In this document: one piece after another, positions 43,132-52,442 of the stretch
Layout of the letters: each line of letters begins with the position of its first letter
Position numbering within the stretch: position 1 is the first letter of the stretch
Source of the DNA: Clostridium yunnanense
GTDB taxonomy: Bacteria; Bacillota; Clostridia; Clostridiales; Clostridiaceae
Length of the DNA: 64,000 nucleotides
Direction: 5' to 3'
NCBI RefSeq assembly: GCF_016595795.1
Contig: NZ_JAENHN010000007.1
Span: 1 to 64,000 of the forward strand
Position numbers and translations under genes: made by a program
Notes under the pieces: generated by a model
Told to the model about the DNA's origin: nothing
Database searches by the model: none
The model's input: the letters and a program-made list of their open reading frames with translations, nothing else

Positions 43132-44406
43132 CTATACTTCTCTTTTACCAGTGACACATTCGTAGATTAGGCTTTTTTTGTATTCGGTTAATTTTTGGAT
43201 TATTTCTTCTTTCTGTTGTATTGAATTATCAATCACTGTACATTTTCTGTCTAGATAACTTATAATTTCTAACTGTTCACTTATATCGGTATTCACAATA
43301 GTTAATTTTCCATTATTAGCTACAGAAACTCTTTTAAGCCCTGTACCTTTCATATAACTATTTAATTGTTCTTGAACGCAGTTACTTTGCAATAAGTAGT
43401 TTAAAAAGTAAGGATTTATAACTTCTGATGGGGTTAGAATTACGAATGATGAAGCAACTACAAAATCTCTATCAAAATCTATTACTAATGACTTTCCAAC
43501 AGTTCCATCTTTGCTAATTAGAACATCATTAATTTGGGGCTTGCACCCTGATCTTACCATCCCTATATAACTTTCTTCTGAAGTTTTTAAACAATTGCTA
43601 AAATCAAGTACTCCTTTATTAAGATTTACAACTGAAATAAAATCATATTTCCCATTTTCAGTGTCAGGAGAAATATGTGCTCCATCTGTTATGTTTTTAC
43701 AAACATTCTTAACTTTACAAGTATTCCAATGTTCAGGAATCTCTCCAATCCACTCAACTCCACTATCCTTCATAGGCACATTAGGATTTAATCCCTTTGT
43801 TACTGCTTCTGTAATAACTGATTGCCTATATTCTCTTAGCTTTTCAATTACTTGTTTTTGTTTTTCTATTGTTTCGTCTATCTTGGTGCATTTATTATCA
43901 AGGTAATCAGCAATACATTTTTGCTCATATAACGTTGGAACTGGAACGCTTATTTCTCCTAATTGACTTTCGGTTAATGAATGCCGTAAGTTCTTTGCTA
44001 AATGTAAAAGTTCTTTTGTATAATCTAGATTTAGATAATAATAATAGTAATAATTTATATCAGCGTTAGTATTTAAAGTAAATTGACTATATGCTGGACT
44101 TGTAACGCCATCATTTTTTATAACCCCAACACAGCGTGGAGTTACATCTATATCAAATAAACACATTAGTAAATTATTTCTTTTTACATACTGATATCCA
44201 TCAAACGTTAACGGCATCTTTCCACTTGGATTTTCTAGGTCTCTAACAATCACTCCATTCATGGTTAAAGATAATACATTTTCACCTTCATATTTTTCGC
44301 ATATGCTTTTTTCTTTTTTCATCACTCGTTTATTTGGGTGAACCTCCCAATCCTCAGGTATCTCCCCAATCCATTCAATTCCACTATCCTTCATCTTCCT
44401 AGTCAT
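43132..44406 (-). CDS. hsdS: type I restriction specificity subunit S
   Basis: The 424-residue DNA-recognition subunit has the usual two target-recognition domains, each introduced by a conserved segment: SGIEWIGEIPEDWEV near the start and SGVEWIGEIPEHWNT near residue 215. Central and C-terminal coiled coils (KCTKIDETIEKQKQVIEKLR, CTVIDNSIQQKEEIIQKLTE) space them. It overlaps the hsdM end by 8 nt. The lengths of both domains suggest a functional bipartite site; the recognised sequence cannot be read from the protein alone. Confidence 0.92.
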   Translation of the reverse strand: MTRKMKDSGIEWIGEIPEDWEVHPNKRVMKKEKSICEKYEGENVLSLTMNGVIVRDLENPSGKMPLTFDGYQYVKRNNLLMCLFDIDVTPRCVGVIKNDGVTSPAYSQFTLNTNADINYYYYYYLNLDYTKELLHLAKNLRHSLTESQLGEISVPVPTLYEQKCIADYLDNKCTKIDETIEKQKQVIEKLREYRQSVITEAVTKGLNPNVPMKDSGVEWIGEIPEHWNTCKVKNVCKNITDGAHISPDTENGKYDFISVVNLNKGVLDFSNCLKTSEESYIGMVRSGCKPQINDVLISKDGTVGKSLVIDFDRDFVVASSFVILTPSEVINPYFLNYLLQSNCVQEQLNSYMKGTGLKRVSVANNGKLTIVNTDISEQLEIISYLDRKCTVIDNSIQQKEEIIQKLTEYKKSLIYECVTGKREV

Positions 44407-46114
44407 TGAATATTTCCTCCAAAGCTCCTGATAGTTCCATCTCTATTTCCATTATCTCAGCCATTAGCTCCATAGCTGGCTTTTGCGGGATGTATTTGTA
44501 GAAGTAACGTGTAAATGGAATCTCATATCCTATCTTTGTCTTGCTTCTATCTATCCATGCATCTGGTGCAAAAGGTAGTACTTCTCTTTTAAAATATTCA
44601 TCTATATCTTCTTTTAGCGGTACATTTTCTGTATCACGAAGTGATGTATCAGCTACTGGTTTTCCTTTTTTAAGTACAATTTCTCCATTTTCATCAAGCT
44701 GAGGTCTTTCTACAACAATCTTTGCATAGCCGAAATCTTCATTGTCAAATACTTTGCTTATTTCTGTTTCTTTAAACTCTCCATATAGTTTTGTTATCTC
44801 ATCTATATAATGCTTAGGAATGTCATTCCTCTTATTTCCTAAGGACTTTCTACGTTTTTCATAAAGTTCACTTGCATTGATAAGCTGCACTTTTCCTTTA
44901 CGATAGGATGGCTTCTTGTTGGATATTACCCATATATAAGTTGCGATCCCTGTATTATAGAAAATATCGTTTGGTAAGGCTATAATAGCTTCCAACAAAT
45001 CATTCTCTAATAAATATCTTCTTATTTCAGAAGGTCCACTTCCAGCATCTCCTGTAAATAGTGGCGAACCATTATGGATAATAGCAATTTTTGAGCCTTG
45101 TGGCTTCATTTTTGAAATAGCAGTTTGTAAGAATAGCATCTGCCCATCCCCTACCGCTGGCAGTCCTGCTCCAAAACGTCCTGCAAAACCTAGTTTAGCT
45201 TCCTTTTCAACTGCAGCTTTATCATTTTTCCATTCACGTCCAAAGGGAGGGTTGGAAAGGATATAGTCAAATTTATCTTCTTTAAATTGATCATCAGATA
45301 ATGTATTACCATTCTTTATATTATCTGCATTTCCACCTTTAATAAGAATATCTGCTTTACAGATAGCAAAAGTCTGATCATTTATTTCTTGGCCAAAGCT
45401 TATAAGTTCAGCATTATTGTTAAGCTTTTTCAAATAATCGTCTGCAACAGAAAGCATACCGCCAGTTCCGCATGCAGGGTCATAAATTGTCTTAGCTATA
45501 CCTCCAGTTAATAGATCACTATCATGATCAAAAAGAATATTAACCATAAGCTCTATAACTTCTCTTGGTGTATAGTGCTGTCCAGCATCCTCATTATGTG
45601 CTTCTGAGAATTTACGTATGATTTCTTCAAATATATATCCCATCTCAAGGTTTGTTATCTTATCTGGATGCAAATCAGCCTTAGATGTTGTAAACTCTTG
45701 AATAACTATATATAAAAGATTCTTTTCTGCAAGCCTTGTTATCTGACCATCAAAATTAAACTTCTCAATTATGCTGCGAACATTTGAAGAATATCCATTT
45801 AAATAAGCTCTAAAATTAGCTTCAATCCCATCAGGATCACTAAGTAGCTTTTCAAAATCATATTTGCTTGTGTTATAAAATGAATATCCTGATTCTCTAG
45901 TTAAAAATACATCCTTCATAGGAAGATGTCCAACGGATTCATTCTTTTTAAAAACCGCTTCTTTAGTATCTGCTAATATGCAGTCAAAACGTCTGATAAC
46001 AGTAAGTGGAAGAATAACTTCACCATATTCATGTGGCTTATACACTCCTGTTAGTTTATCAGCTATTGCCCATATTAAATTTGCTTTTTCATTTATGTTG
46101 AAACTTATACTCAT
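44399..46114 (-). CDS. hsdM: type I DNA methyltransferase subunit M
   Basis: The 571-residue N6-adenine methyltransferase has motif I DPACGTGG (212-219), the YTPRE segment (181-185) and motif IV NPPF (288-291), with the HsdM_N helical domain in residues 1-150. It modifies the site chosen by HsdS and forms the trimeric or pentameric enzyme with HsdS and HsdR. The ATG at 46114 follows GGGAG. First gene of the locus; an extended -10 promoter is visible about 45 nt upstream. Confidence 0.93.
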   Translation of the reverse strand: MSISFNINEKANLIWAIADKLTGVYKPHEYGEVILPLTVIRRFDCILADTKEAVFKKNESVGHLPMKDVFLTRESGYSFYNTSKYDFEKLLSDPDGIEANFRAYLNGYSSNVRSIIEKFNFDGQITRLAEKNLLYIVIQEFTTSKADLHPDKITNLEMGYIFEEIIRKFSEAHNEDAGQHYTPREVIELMVNILFDHDSDLLTGGIAKTIYDPACGTGGMLSVADDYLKKLNNNAELISFGQEINDQTFAICKADILIKGGNADNIKNGNTLSDDQFKEDKFDYILSNPPFGREWKNDKAAVEKEAKLGFAGRFGAGLPAVGDGQMLFLQTAISKMKPQGSKIAIIHNGSPLFTGDAGSGPSEIRRYLLENDLLEAIIALPNDIFYNTGIATYIWVISNKKPSYRKGKVQLINASELYEKRRKSLGNKRNDIPKHYIDEITKLYGEFKETEISKVFDNEDFGYAKIVVERPQLDENGEIVLKKGKPVADTSLRDTENVPLKEDIDEYFKREVLPFAPDAWIDRSKTKIGYEIPFTRYFYKYIPQKPAMELMAEIMEIEMELSGALEEIFND

Positions 46115-46156
46115 TTGTAATAATTCTCCCTATTTTTGATTTATTTGTTATATATA

Positions 46157-46165
46157 ATTATAACA
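46157..46165 (-). promoter_or_regulatory. extended -10 promoter of the hsd operon
   Basis: On the minus strand TGTTATAAT matches TGnTATAAT and lies about 43 nt upstream of the hsdM start. No convincing -35 box is present, as is usual for extended -10 promoters. Confidence 0.5.
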
Positions 46166-46575
46166 CGAAATTTAAAAATCGAGACATAGAAACAATTTTC
46201 TAATAATTATTTAATATTTGTATATGTTTCGTAATTATAATATTAGTATCAAATATCACCTAATAATCGCTTTAAGAATTTAGTACTCTCTAAGAATGGT
46301 ATATCTATAATAATCATTCACTTATCATACATATCAATAGCATATATACATTATGTGATACATACGTTTGATGCTCCTTCAGTATATCCAACTCAAATAA
46401 GCAGTAATGTTACATTGGAACATTAAAATCAAATAGTCCTAAGTTAAATTTCATTACTTTACCCTTACTACTATTTATACTGGTAGTCTTGTTCGCCTTA
46501 TTCTAAATATTCAGAAACTTATTTTCATTTTACAAGTATTACCTCAAAATATATTATTATTTTACAAAAATAAAA
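46166..46575. other. intergenic stretch, nothing recognised
   Basis: About 400 bp of AT-rich sequence between the hsd promoter and the terminator of the McrB/DUF2357 pair. No reading frame or RNA structure that I can support. Confidence 0.5.
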
Positions 46576-46604
46576 AACTGCTAATACCATCCCCATTAGC
46601 AGTT
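46576..46604 (-). terminator. terminator of the McrB/DUF2357 unit
   Basis: The perfect 10-bp stem AACTGCTAAT/ATTAGCAGTT is followed by TTTTTTATTTTT on the minus strand. It overlaps the last codons of the gene. Confidence 0.85.
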
Positions 46605-49019
46605 CATCTTCATTATCCTTCCCATTACCTCTCTAGGTTTCCTATTAAATTCTTCCCTTGTAAACTCTTTAACAATATTATTAACCTCTACCCTAATATT
46701 GTTATTCTCTATCTCAATCTTAATTCCATCACCTTTAAACCCTTTAATGCTGCTATCGTTACTTAACTTTTCACCTACTTGAGTTTCAGTTAAAAAATTC
46801 ATTCTCTTAAGTTCCTGCCATAACCTATATTCTTCTTTGGATCTTATACAAAGATCAGTTACAACTGAAGCATTGTTAAGTAAGAATTCAGTTGTATAAA
46901 GAACCTTTAGCACTTGATAACCCTTAACTTCAATTTTTTTATCAAGCTTTTTCCATTCCTCAATTTGAAAAACGTAGTAGTCATCTGCCGATTCACTTGG
47001 TAATTCCTTTATATCATTTCTTTTCATTATGTTTATATCTGAGACCTTACCATAATAGATTATCCCTGCTTCATCTCCAAATTGTCTCTTGGATTGAGCT
47101 AAAGCAATAAACTTAATGTTATGCTCAGCTATGTTTACATTACTACAGCTAGTGTGATAAAATTTACTTTCTAAGTTTACCTTCAGTTGCTCTTTGTTTC
47201 TTAATGCTCCTACAAGAACATTTCTATCTTTAAAGTATTCATCTTTGATATACTCTTCTCTTCCTGTTGAATCTAGAGACCTCTCAAAATTTGAGTAGCC
47301 TGATTCGTTTATCAGATTATCTAAAAACTCTTCCATCAATGCTGTAGTTGAAGGAAGAAATGGTATACCTCCAATATTTACTTCTTCAATACTTTTATAA
47401 AAATCATGATTTCTATATTCCTTCTCATCTTTATAAGGAAAAAGTACAAAAGCTCCAAAGACACTGTTATTAAGAGTTTCTGTTTTTTTATTTCTATATA
47501 CTATGGCATCTCTGTATCTATGCATTGTATTTATGTCTTCTTCCTTTGGTCCTATTCCACCATATTTTTTTTGATATTCTTTCGATGTATCAATCTTATA
47601 CTTAGCATCAAAGATAAATTCATAAGCTTTCTCACTGCCCTGTTTATCTAGGATCAATATATTATCAGGCTTTTGAGTTACTGTTCTACTACCTTCATTA
47701 TGAGAACCAGTTTTAATTGCTCTTGTTGATTTAATAGAATTGTAGCACACCTTAAAGGTTTCTTTAGTTTTAGGATTTTCATATTTTAAGCTAGATGTAG
47801 TCCCCTTTTTAAGTGAAACAAATATTCCTTCTCTATTGACTGTAATAAAGTCTGAGCTTATAAGTTTGTATTTCTTTCTAAGCAAAGAGTTTATCTTTAT
47901 AAAACACCAGTACTCATAAAGCAAGCTCAGCTCTTTCATTGATAAAGAAAAAATGTTGCTATTAATGCTTAATCCTTTCTGGAGCATTAAATAGTACTTA
48001 TAAATATCCTTATATCCATTTGCCATACTAAAAACCATTGATATTGATGTATTTCTATAATCACTATTTACATTATTTAAAAAGGATGTTTTAAGTCTCT
48101 TATTTATTCCCTTTTTCATAATTGTTAGTTTATCAATAATATCACTATCTTTATTCCAGTACGAAGATGAATAAGTCTTAATAAACATATCTATCTTTTC
48201 GATAATCTTTATAAGCATGAACTTTAAGTACTTATTTTCCTTTGTATCTAAAGTAACCTGCTTTGTAACCTGTAAAGCCTCAGTTGGTATATACTTTCCA
48301 TTAATATTTTCTAATAAATGTGGTCTTTTCTCTATCCATTTTATTGTATCCATACTGATATTTTTCAAGCTTTGATATTTATAAACTCTTGCATCTTTTG
48401 TAAGCTCATGATGCGGATTATATATAACTATATCAATAGCTTTCATCAGCTTTTCATATACATAACTAAATATACTGTAAAACTCAGTATAGCTATTATC
48501 TACCTTATTATTTATTTCTGCACCTAAGTAGGTTCTACTTAAAAATCCATAAGCTAAATTATATATTTCTTCGTTAACATCTTGTAAAATAGTCTTATAA
48601 TCTTCCTTATAATCAATTTTACTTGGAAGCACCTCAATAGTTACTTTCATATGGATATTTCCATTTACCTTTACATAGAGATCAGAATATCCTATATCAC
48701 CTCTAAAGTTAATTATCCCACTTAATATATTTCCGCCTCTGCCTGTGGGCGTTACTTTATTTCTTATGCTTGGATTTTCATGATAAAACTCTATGGTAGC
48801 TTTATCTCTCCTTTCAATTACTATCTCATAGTTAGTGTATTCTTTAAAGCAAAGATACTTATTACTATCCACTTCATATTCCTTACCTTCTACTAAGACA
48901 GTAAGTGACTTTGAATCTCCATATTTCACACTATCATCATTTCCTTTAATAGAGAAATAGAGTTCATCAGTTTCTATAAATAAAAGCTCCGAACTATTAC
49001 CAGAAGGTTGTGAATCCAT
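46596..49019 (-). CDS. DUF2357 nuclease, McrC-like partner of McrB
   Basis: The 807-residue protein has the DUF2357 architecture: an N-terminal beta domain (LTVLVEGKEYEV), a long helical centre and LLYEYWCFIKINSLLRKKY, the usual start of the nuclease module. The catalytic core is PDNILILDKQGSEKAY followed by FIFDAKYKID (D...D-A-K). A C-terminal barrel-like region may read nucleic acid. In such two-gene units the AAA+ GTPase partner (the upstream gene) translocates and this subunit cuts. The ATG at 49019 is 10 nt after AGGAGG and overlaps the upstream gene by 23 nt. Gene complete. Confidence 0.8.
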   Translation of the reverse strand: MDSQPSGNSSELLFIETDELYFSIKGNDDSVKYGDSKSLTVLVEGKEYEVDSNKYLCFKEYTNYEIVIERRDKATIEFYHENPSIRNKVTPTGRGGNILSGIINFRGDIGYSDLYVKVNGNIHMKVTIEVLPSKIDYKEDYKTILQDVNEEIYNLAYGFLSRTYLGAEINNKVDNSYTEFYSIFSYVYEKLMKAIDIVIYNPHHELTKDARVYKYQSLKNISMDTIKWIEKRPHLLENINGKYIPTEALQVTKQVTLDTKENKYLKFMLIKIIEKIDMFIKTYSSSYWNKDSDIIDKLTIMKKGINKRLKTSFLNNVNSDYRNTSISMVFSMANGYKDIYKYYLMLQKGLSINSNIFSLSMKELSLLYEYWCFIKINSLLRKKYKLISSDFITVNREGIFVSLKKGTTSSLKYENPKTKETFKVCYNSIKSTRAIKTGSHNEGSRTVTQKPDNILILDKQGSEKAYEFIFDAKYKIDTSKEYQKKYGGIGPKEEDINTMHRYRDAIVYRNKKTETLNNSVFGAFVLFPYKDEKEYRNHDFYKSIEEVNIGGIPFLPSTTALMEEFLDNLINESGYSNFERSLDSTGREEYIKDEYFKDRNVLVGALRNKEQLKVNLESKFYHTSCSNVNIAEHNIKFIALAQSKRQFGDEAGIIYYGKVSDINIMKRNDIKELPSESADDYYVFQIEEWKKLDKKIEVKGYQVLKVLYTTEFLLNNASVVTDLCIRSKEEYRLWQELKRMNFLTETQVGEKLSNDSSIKGFKGDGIKIEIENNNIRVEVNNIVKEFTREEFNRKPREVMGRIMKMNC

Positions 49020-50685
49020 CTCTCTGGAACCTCCTGATCATAAATATAATTTTTTCACTACTTAATTTATATTTACTGCTCTCACACTGTTTCTCCATAG
49101 CTTTTATCTGTGTATCATCTAAATACCCTTCACTTTCATAATCAGAGTCATTTAGATTATTAAATAACTTAATCAGTATATCCAATACTTCTCCTCCACT
49201 ACCTCCTATCTTAGGTAGTATCTTTTGAACAATTGAAAAATCCATTGCTTTCTCAAAGGAAAATAAATCATCACTTACTGCATATATTACATAAAACACA
49301 ATCTCATCTCTTACTCTATATGCAAAATGCTGTTGGTACTTTTCAAGTATATTATTTATCTCAATTAATTTGTCTATAACCTTTAATGCTATATCTTTTT
49401 CATCTTTACATTGTGATAGGTTTAAATACTCAGACTTTAAAAAATCATTATGAAATTTTTTAGCTGAAAGCTCTTGCAATTCTGTGTCTTCAAAACTATA
49501 CATTAAATTAACCTTATTAAATTCTATAGTATTAGCCCTATCCAGCACCTTCTTACTAAAAGAAAATGTAGTTTCGTCCATATTTACAGTACCAACAATA
49601 TATAGATTTTCTGGAATATGTACGTCTCCATAATCATTATAAGCAGCTTCATCTCTTCCAAACTGAGACCTATTTATAAGTTTCTGTGTAATAATACCTT
49701 CATCACTTATTTTCCTTGTCTCCATAGCTGATAGGATATCACTAAAGTAATACTCTACCCTCGCTAGGTTCATTTCATCAAGGCATAGGAAATAAGGGTT
49801 GTCCGGGTTTTTCATTGCCTTATTAGCAATATCAATAATAATGCCTGGTACAAATTTGTTTTCAATATTTCTATAACCTAATAAATCTGTTGCATCCGAC
49901 CAATCTGGCCTAACAGATACTAATCTAAATCTTCCATTTTCCCTATTCGCACCAACTGCTTCTGCAAAGAGTTCTATTATTTTACTTTTACCAGTACCTG
50001 ATATACCTGAGAGGATTGCAAATGGCTTAGTTTTTAGACTAAGATACAAATTTGTAATTAAGTCTTTTGAATAATAGAAGCCCTTGCTTGAAATATAATT
50101 ATGAATAAAAGAAATCTCTGAATTGACATCAGTTATAGATGCAAACTCATCTTCTGATTCTAATTCTTCATCTAAATCGTCTTCAGGTTCTTCATCCTCT
50201 ATAGCGCTATTATCCTTATTAATAAGTTTTATAATGAAATTATTAGGCTTATCTCCTTTAAAGAAATCTATATATTCAGCATACTCATCTGGTATATTGA
50301 CCGGCTTCTTGCCAGTGTCTTTTAAATAATTCATTATGTAATCATAACTTACTCTTAGCTTATCTTGCAGCAAGTCCTTCAAAGCTTTGTTACTATATAT
50401 TATCTGTATTGTGACTCCTTTTCTACCTTTTGAGTTAGGCCATCTAATACTAGCATTGTACTCTTTATCTTTAAAACGCAGTTTGATTTTTACTTGCTTA
50501 CCTTTTGTAACATCTTCAGATAGATTATCTAGAAAAACCTTATGATACCTTTCTGGTATTGTAGTTCCTTTATCAAAAGTACTATAATCGACTCTTTTTC
50601 TTCCTAGAAAGCTTTTGTCATCACTATTTATATCAACCCATGAATCTGGCCTCTTCTTTCTTTTGTTAACAATATTATTGTCCAT
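48997..50685 (-). CDS. McrB-family AAA+ GTPase
   Basis: A 562-residue protein. The N-terminal region (1-160) contains a putative DNA-recognition domain with ASIRWPNSKGRKGVTIQIIY; an acidic linker (EDEEPEDDLDEELESEDE) follows. The McrB GTPase then has Walker A GISGTGKS (227-234), Walker B CLDEMN (301-306) and the McrB-type signature GTVNMDETT (365-373). It is the motor of a type IV restriction system with the DUF2357 protein. ATG 50685 follows AGGTGGTG; a GTG 12 nt upstream overlaps that site. The N-terminal domain decides which modified DNA is attacked and is not the classical DUF3578 type as far as I can see. Confidence 0.8.
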   Translation of the reverse strand: MDNNIVNKRKKRPDSWVDINSDDKSFLGRKRVDYSTFDKGTTIPERYHKVFLDNLSEDVTKGKQVKIKLRFKDKEYNASIRWPNSKGRKGVTIQIIYSNKALKDLLQDKLRVSYDYIMNYLKDTGKKPVNIPDEYAEYIDFFKGDKPNNFIIKLINKDNSAIEDEEPEDDLDEELESEDEFASITDVNSEISFIHNYISSKGFYYSKDLITNLYLSLKTKPFAILSGISGTGKSKIIELFAEAVGANRENGRFRLVSVRPDWSDATDLLGYRNIENKFVPGIIIDIANKAMKNPDNPYFLCLDEMNLARVEYYFSDILSAMETRKISDEGIITQKLINRSQFGRDEAAYNDYGDVHIPENLYIVGTVNMDETTFSFSKKVLDRANTIEFNKVNLMYSFEDTELQELSAKKFHNDFLKSEYLNLSQCKDEKDIALKVIDKLIEINNILEKYQQHFAYRVRDEIVFYVIYAVSDDLFSFEKAMDFSIVQKILPKIGGSGGEVLDILIKLFNNLNDSDYESEGYLDDTQIKAMEKQCESSKYKLSSEKIIFMIRRFQRDGFTTFW

Positions 50686-50769
50686 ATATTTCACCACCTG
50701 TTATAGATTATACAATTAATTTATATATCAAGTCTGCTATACATAACTATCAAAATATGTTCATACTTT

Positions 50770-52344
50770 TTACTTATAATATCTCTCTATTAAACTAACT
50801 TCATTATCGCAATTATTCTCATTTAATAGTCTAATTAATTTTTCCCTATCATAATAAATATCTAATTTACTCGATTTAAATTTTTTCATTAAATTCATTT
50901 TCTCTCTGGCTGATTTCTCTATTTTACCTGTAGTTATATAGCAAGCTTTCGTTTTTCTATCAGAATCCTGTAATCTTTCTAAAGCCTTCTTCAGAGTGTA
51001 TGAAAAAAACCACTTTATAGTATTATTTTCTGGCTTCTTTTTTTCTTCTATGAAATTCCCAAGCTTTATTATACTATCTTTCTTACGTCCCTTTAACTCA
51101 CATATAATTTTTTCGTCATCTGTTTCTATTATATAATCGTATTCAAACGTATACCTTTCTCCATTTTCAGTATAATTCAATACGTAATTTTGCCTTATAA
51201 TACTTCCTTTAAATATTTTAGCAAAAACCTTGTACATCAACGCCTCAAAGAATACACCTTTTAAATTTTGCAAATTTTCTTCCTGCCCTGTGCTAACTAA
51301 TGTTTCTAATGAGTCTGCTATCCTTTCAGTTATATCATTGTAATCATCAATCTCTCCTCCATATATATTAGGAAATGATATTATTTTTAAATCATCTAAA
51401 ATATGTACTATCTTATCTCCAAAAATCACCTTTATGTCAAAACATAATATATTCAATCTTTTAATATCTTTTTTTATTTTGCTAGGTATATTGGATGAAA
51501 AAATTATAGGTATTATTCTTCTCTTATTATTTTTAACACTGTTCCTGAAAATTTGAAGCCTATCATAGAATCCTTTTAAATCATCAATAGTATAATCCCT
51601 AGTAATACATATATCTATAAAAACAAATGATTTGCTATCTTTTTCTTTATTAACAATATTATCATTAAAGCCAGCAGTTCCAGTAAATGCGCATGCATCC
51701 CATACTAATTTGCTACTCACAATACCACTACACGGTGTTTTTTTATTTCTATATAAAACGTCTTCGCTATCTATAATATTATTTTTTTGTAACCATACCA
51801 AAACCATTGGAAGGAATGTACACTCTATTTTCATATTTGAATAATAGTTTTTCATGTAATTTATATTTCTACCTTCTGAATTTACTTCTGCAATATATTT
51901 AACCCCCTGGTCTTCGATTGTCTGTACATTCTTTAGCTTATTTAGTATTTCTAATATATCTCCAAGCTGAGTTATTTTTGAATTGGTTTTCTCAGTTGTG
52001 CACGCAGCTATTTTATATATCTCAAAGTACGAAATTATTCCTTTATTATCTTCAAACCTATTTAAAACCCTATATATATTAGGTCTAGTATCTCTAAATT
52101 TATCTCTAATTATATTTTCACTTATCTCATAGTTTTTTCCCCAATATAAATATTGTCCCTTACCGAATGTAATTTCTTTATTGGTTTGTATAATATATGA
52201 TTTGACTGCTAATTCAATAAGTTTTCTAGCATAGCTATCTTTACAGTTAAACTTCTCCACAAGCTTGTCCTTAACTTCACCACCCAGAAGGTAATTCTTT
52301 TCGGTGTTAAATAATTCATTTAGATATACTTCATACTTATTCAT
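50770..52344 (-). CDS. novel PD-(D/E)XK nuclease upstream of mcrB
   Basis: The 524-residue protein has a winged-helix-like N-terminus (KDKLVEKFNCKDSYARKLIE; FGKGQYLYWGKNYEI), a central region of unknown fold (VWDACAFTGTAGF) and a C-terminal nuclease core with FEYDYIIETDDEKIICELKG (D...E-x-K). The latter resembles endonuclease-like domains in defence proteins. The ATG follows AGGAGAG. It ends 85 nt before mcrB in the same orientation with no terminator between, so it probably belongs to the same operon. No family name recognised; its constant linkage to McrB genes elsewhere is unknown to me. Confidence 0.65.
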   Translation of the reverse strand: MNKYEVYLNELFNTEKNYLLGGEVKDKLVEKFNCKDSYARKLIELAVKSYIIQTNKEITFGKGQYLYWGKNYEISENIIRDKFRDTRPNIYRVLNRFEDNKGIISYFEIYKIAACTTEKTNSKITQLGDILEILNKLKNVQTIEDQGVKYIAEVNSEGRNINYMKNYYSNMKIECTFLPMVLVWLQKNNIIDSEDVLYRNKKTPCSGIVSSKLVWDACAFTGTAGFNDNIVNKEKDSKSFVFIDICITRDYTIDDLKGFYDRLQIFRNSVKNNKRRIIPIIFSSNIPSKIKKDIKRLNILCFDIKVIFGDKIVHILDDLKIISFPNIYGGEIDDYNDITERIADSLETLVSTGQEENLQNLKGVFFEALMYKVFAKIFKGSIIRQNYVLNYTENGERYTFEYDYIIETDDEKIICELKGRKKDSIIKLGNFIEEKKKPENNTIKWFFSYTLKKALERLQDSDRKTKACYITTGKIEKSAREKMNLMKKFKSSKLDIYYDREKLIRLLNENNCDNEVSLIERYYK

Positions 52345-52442
52345 GCTCTCTCCTATTAAAAATTCACACTGCCCTTATAAAACAATTAATATCTTTTATT
52401 AGGGACATCTCGATATTTATTTTTACTATTTTCGATTCATAA

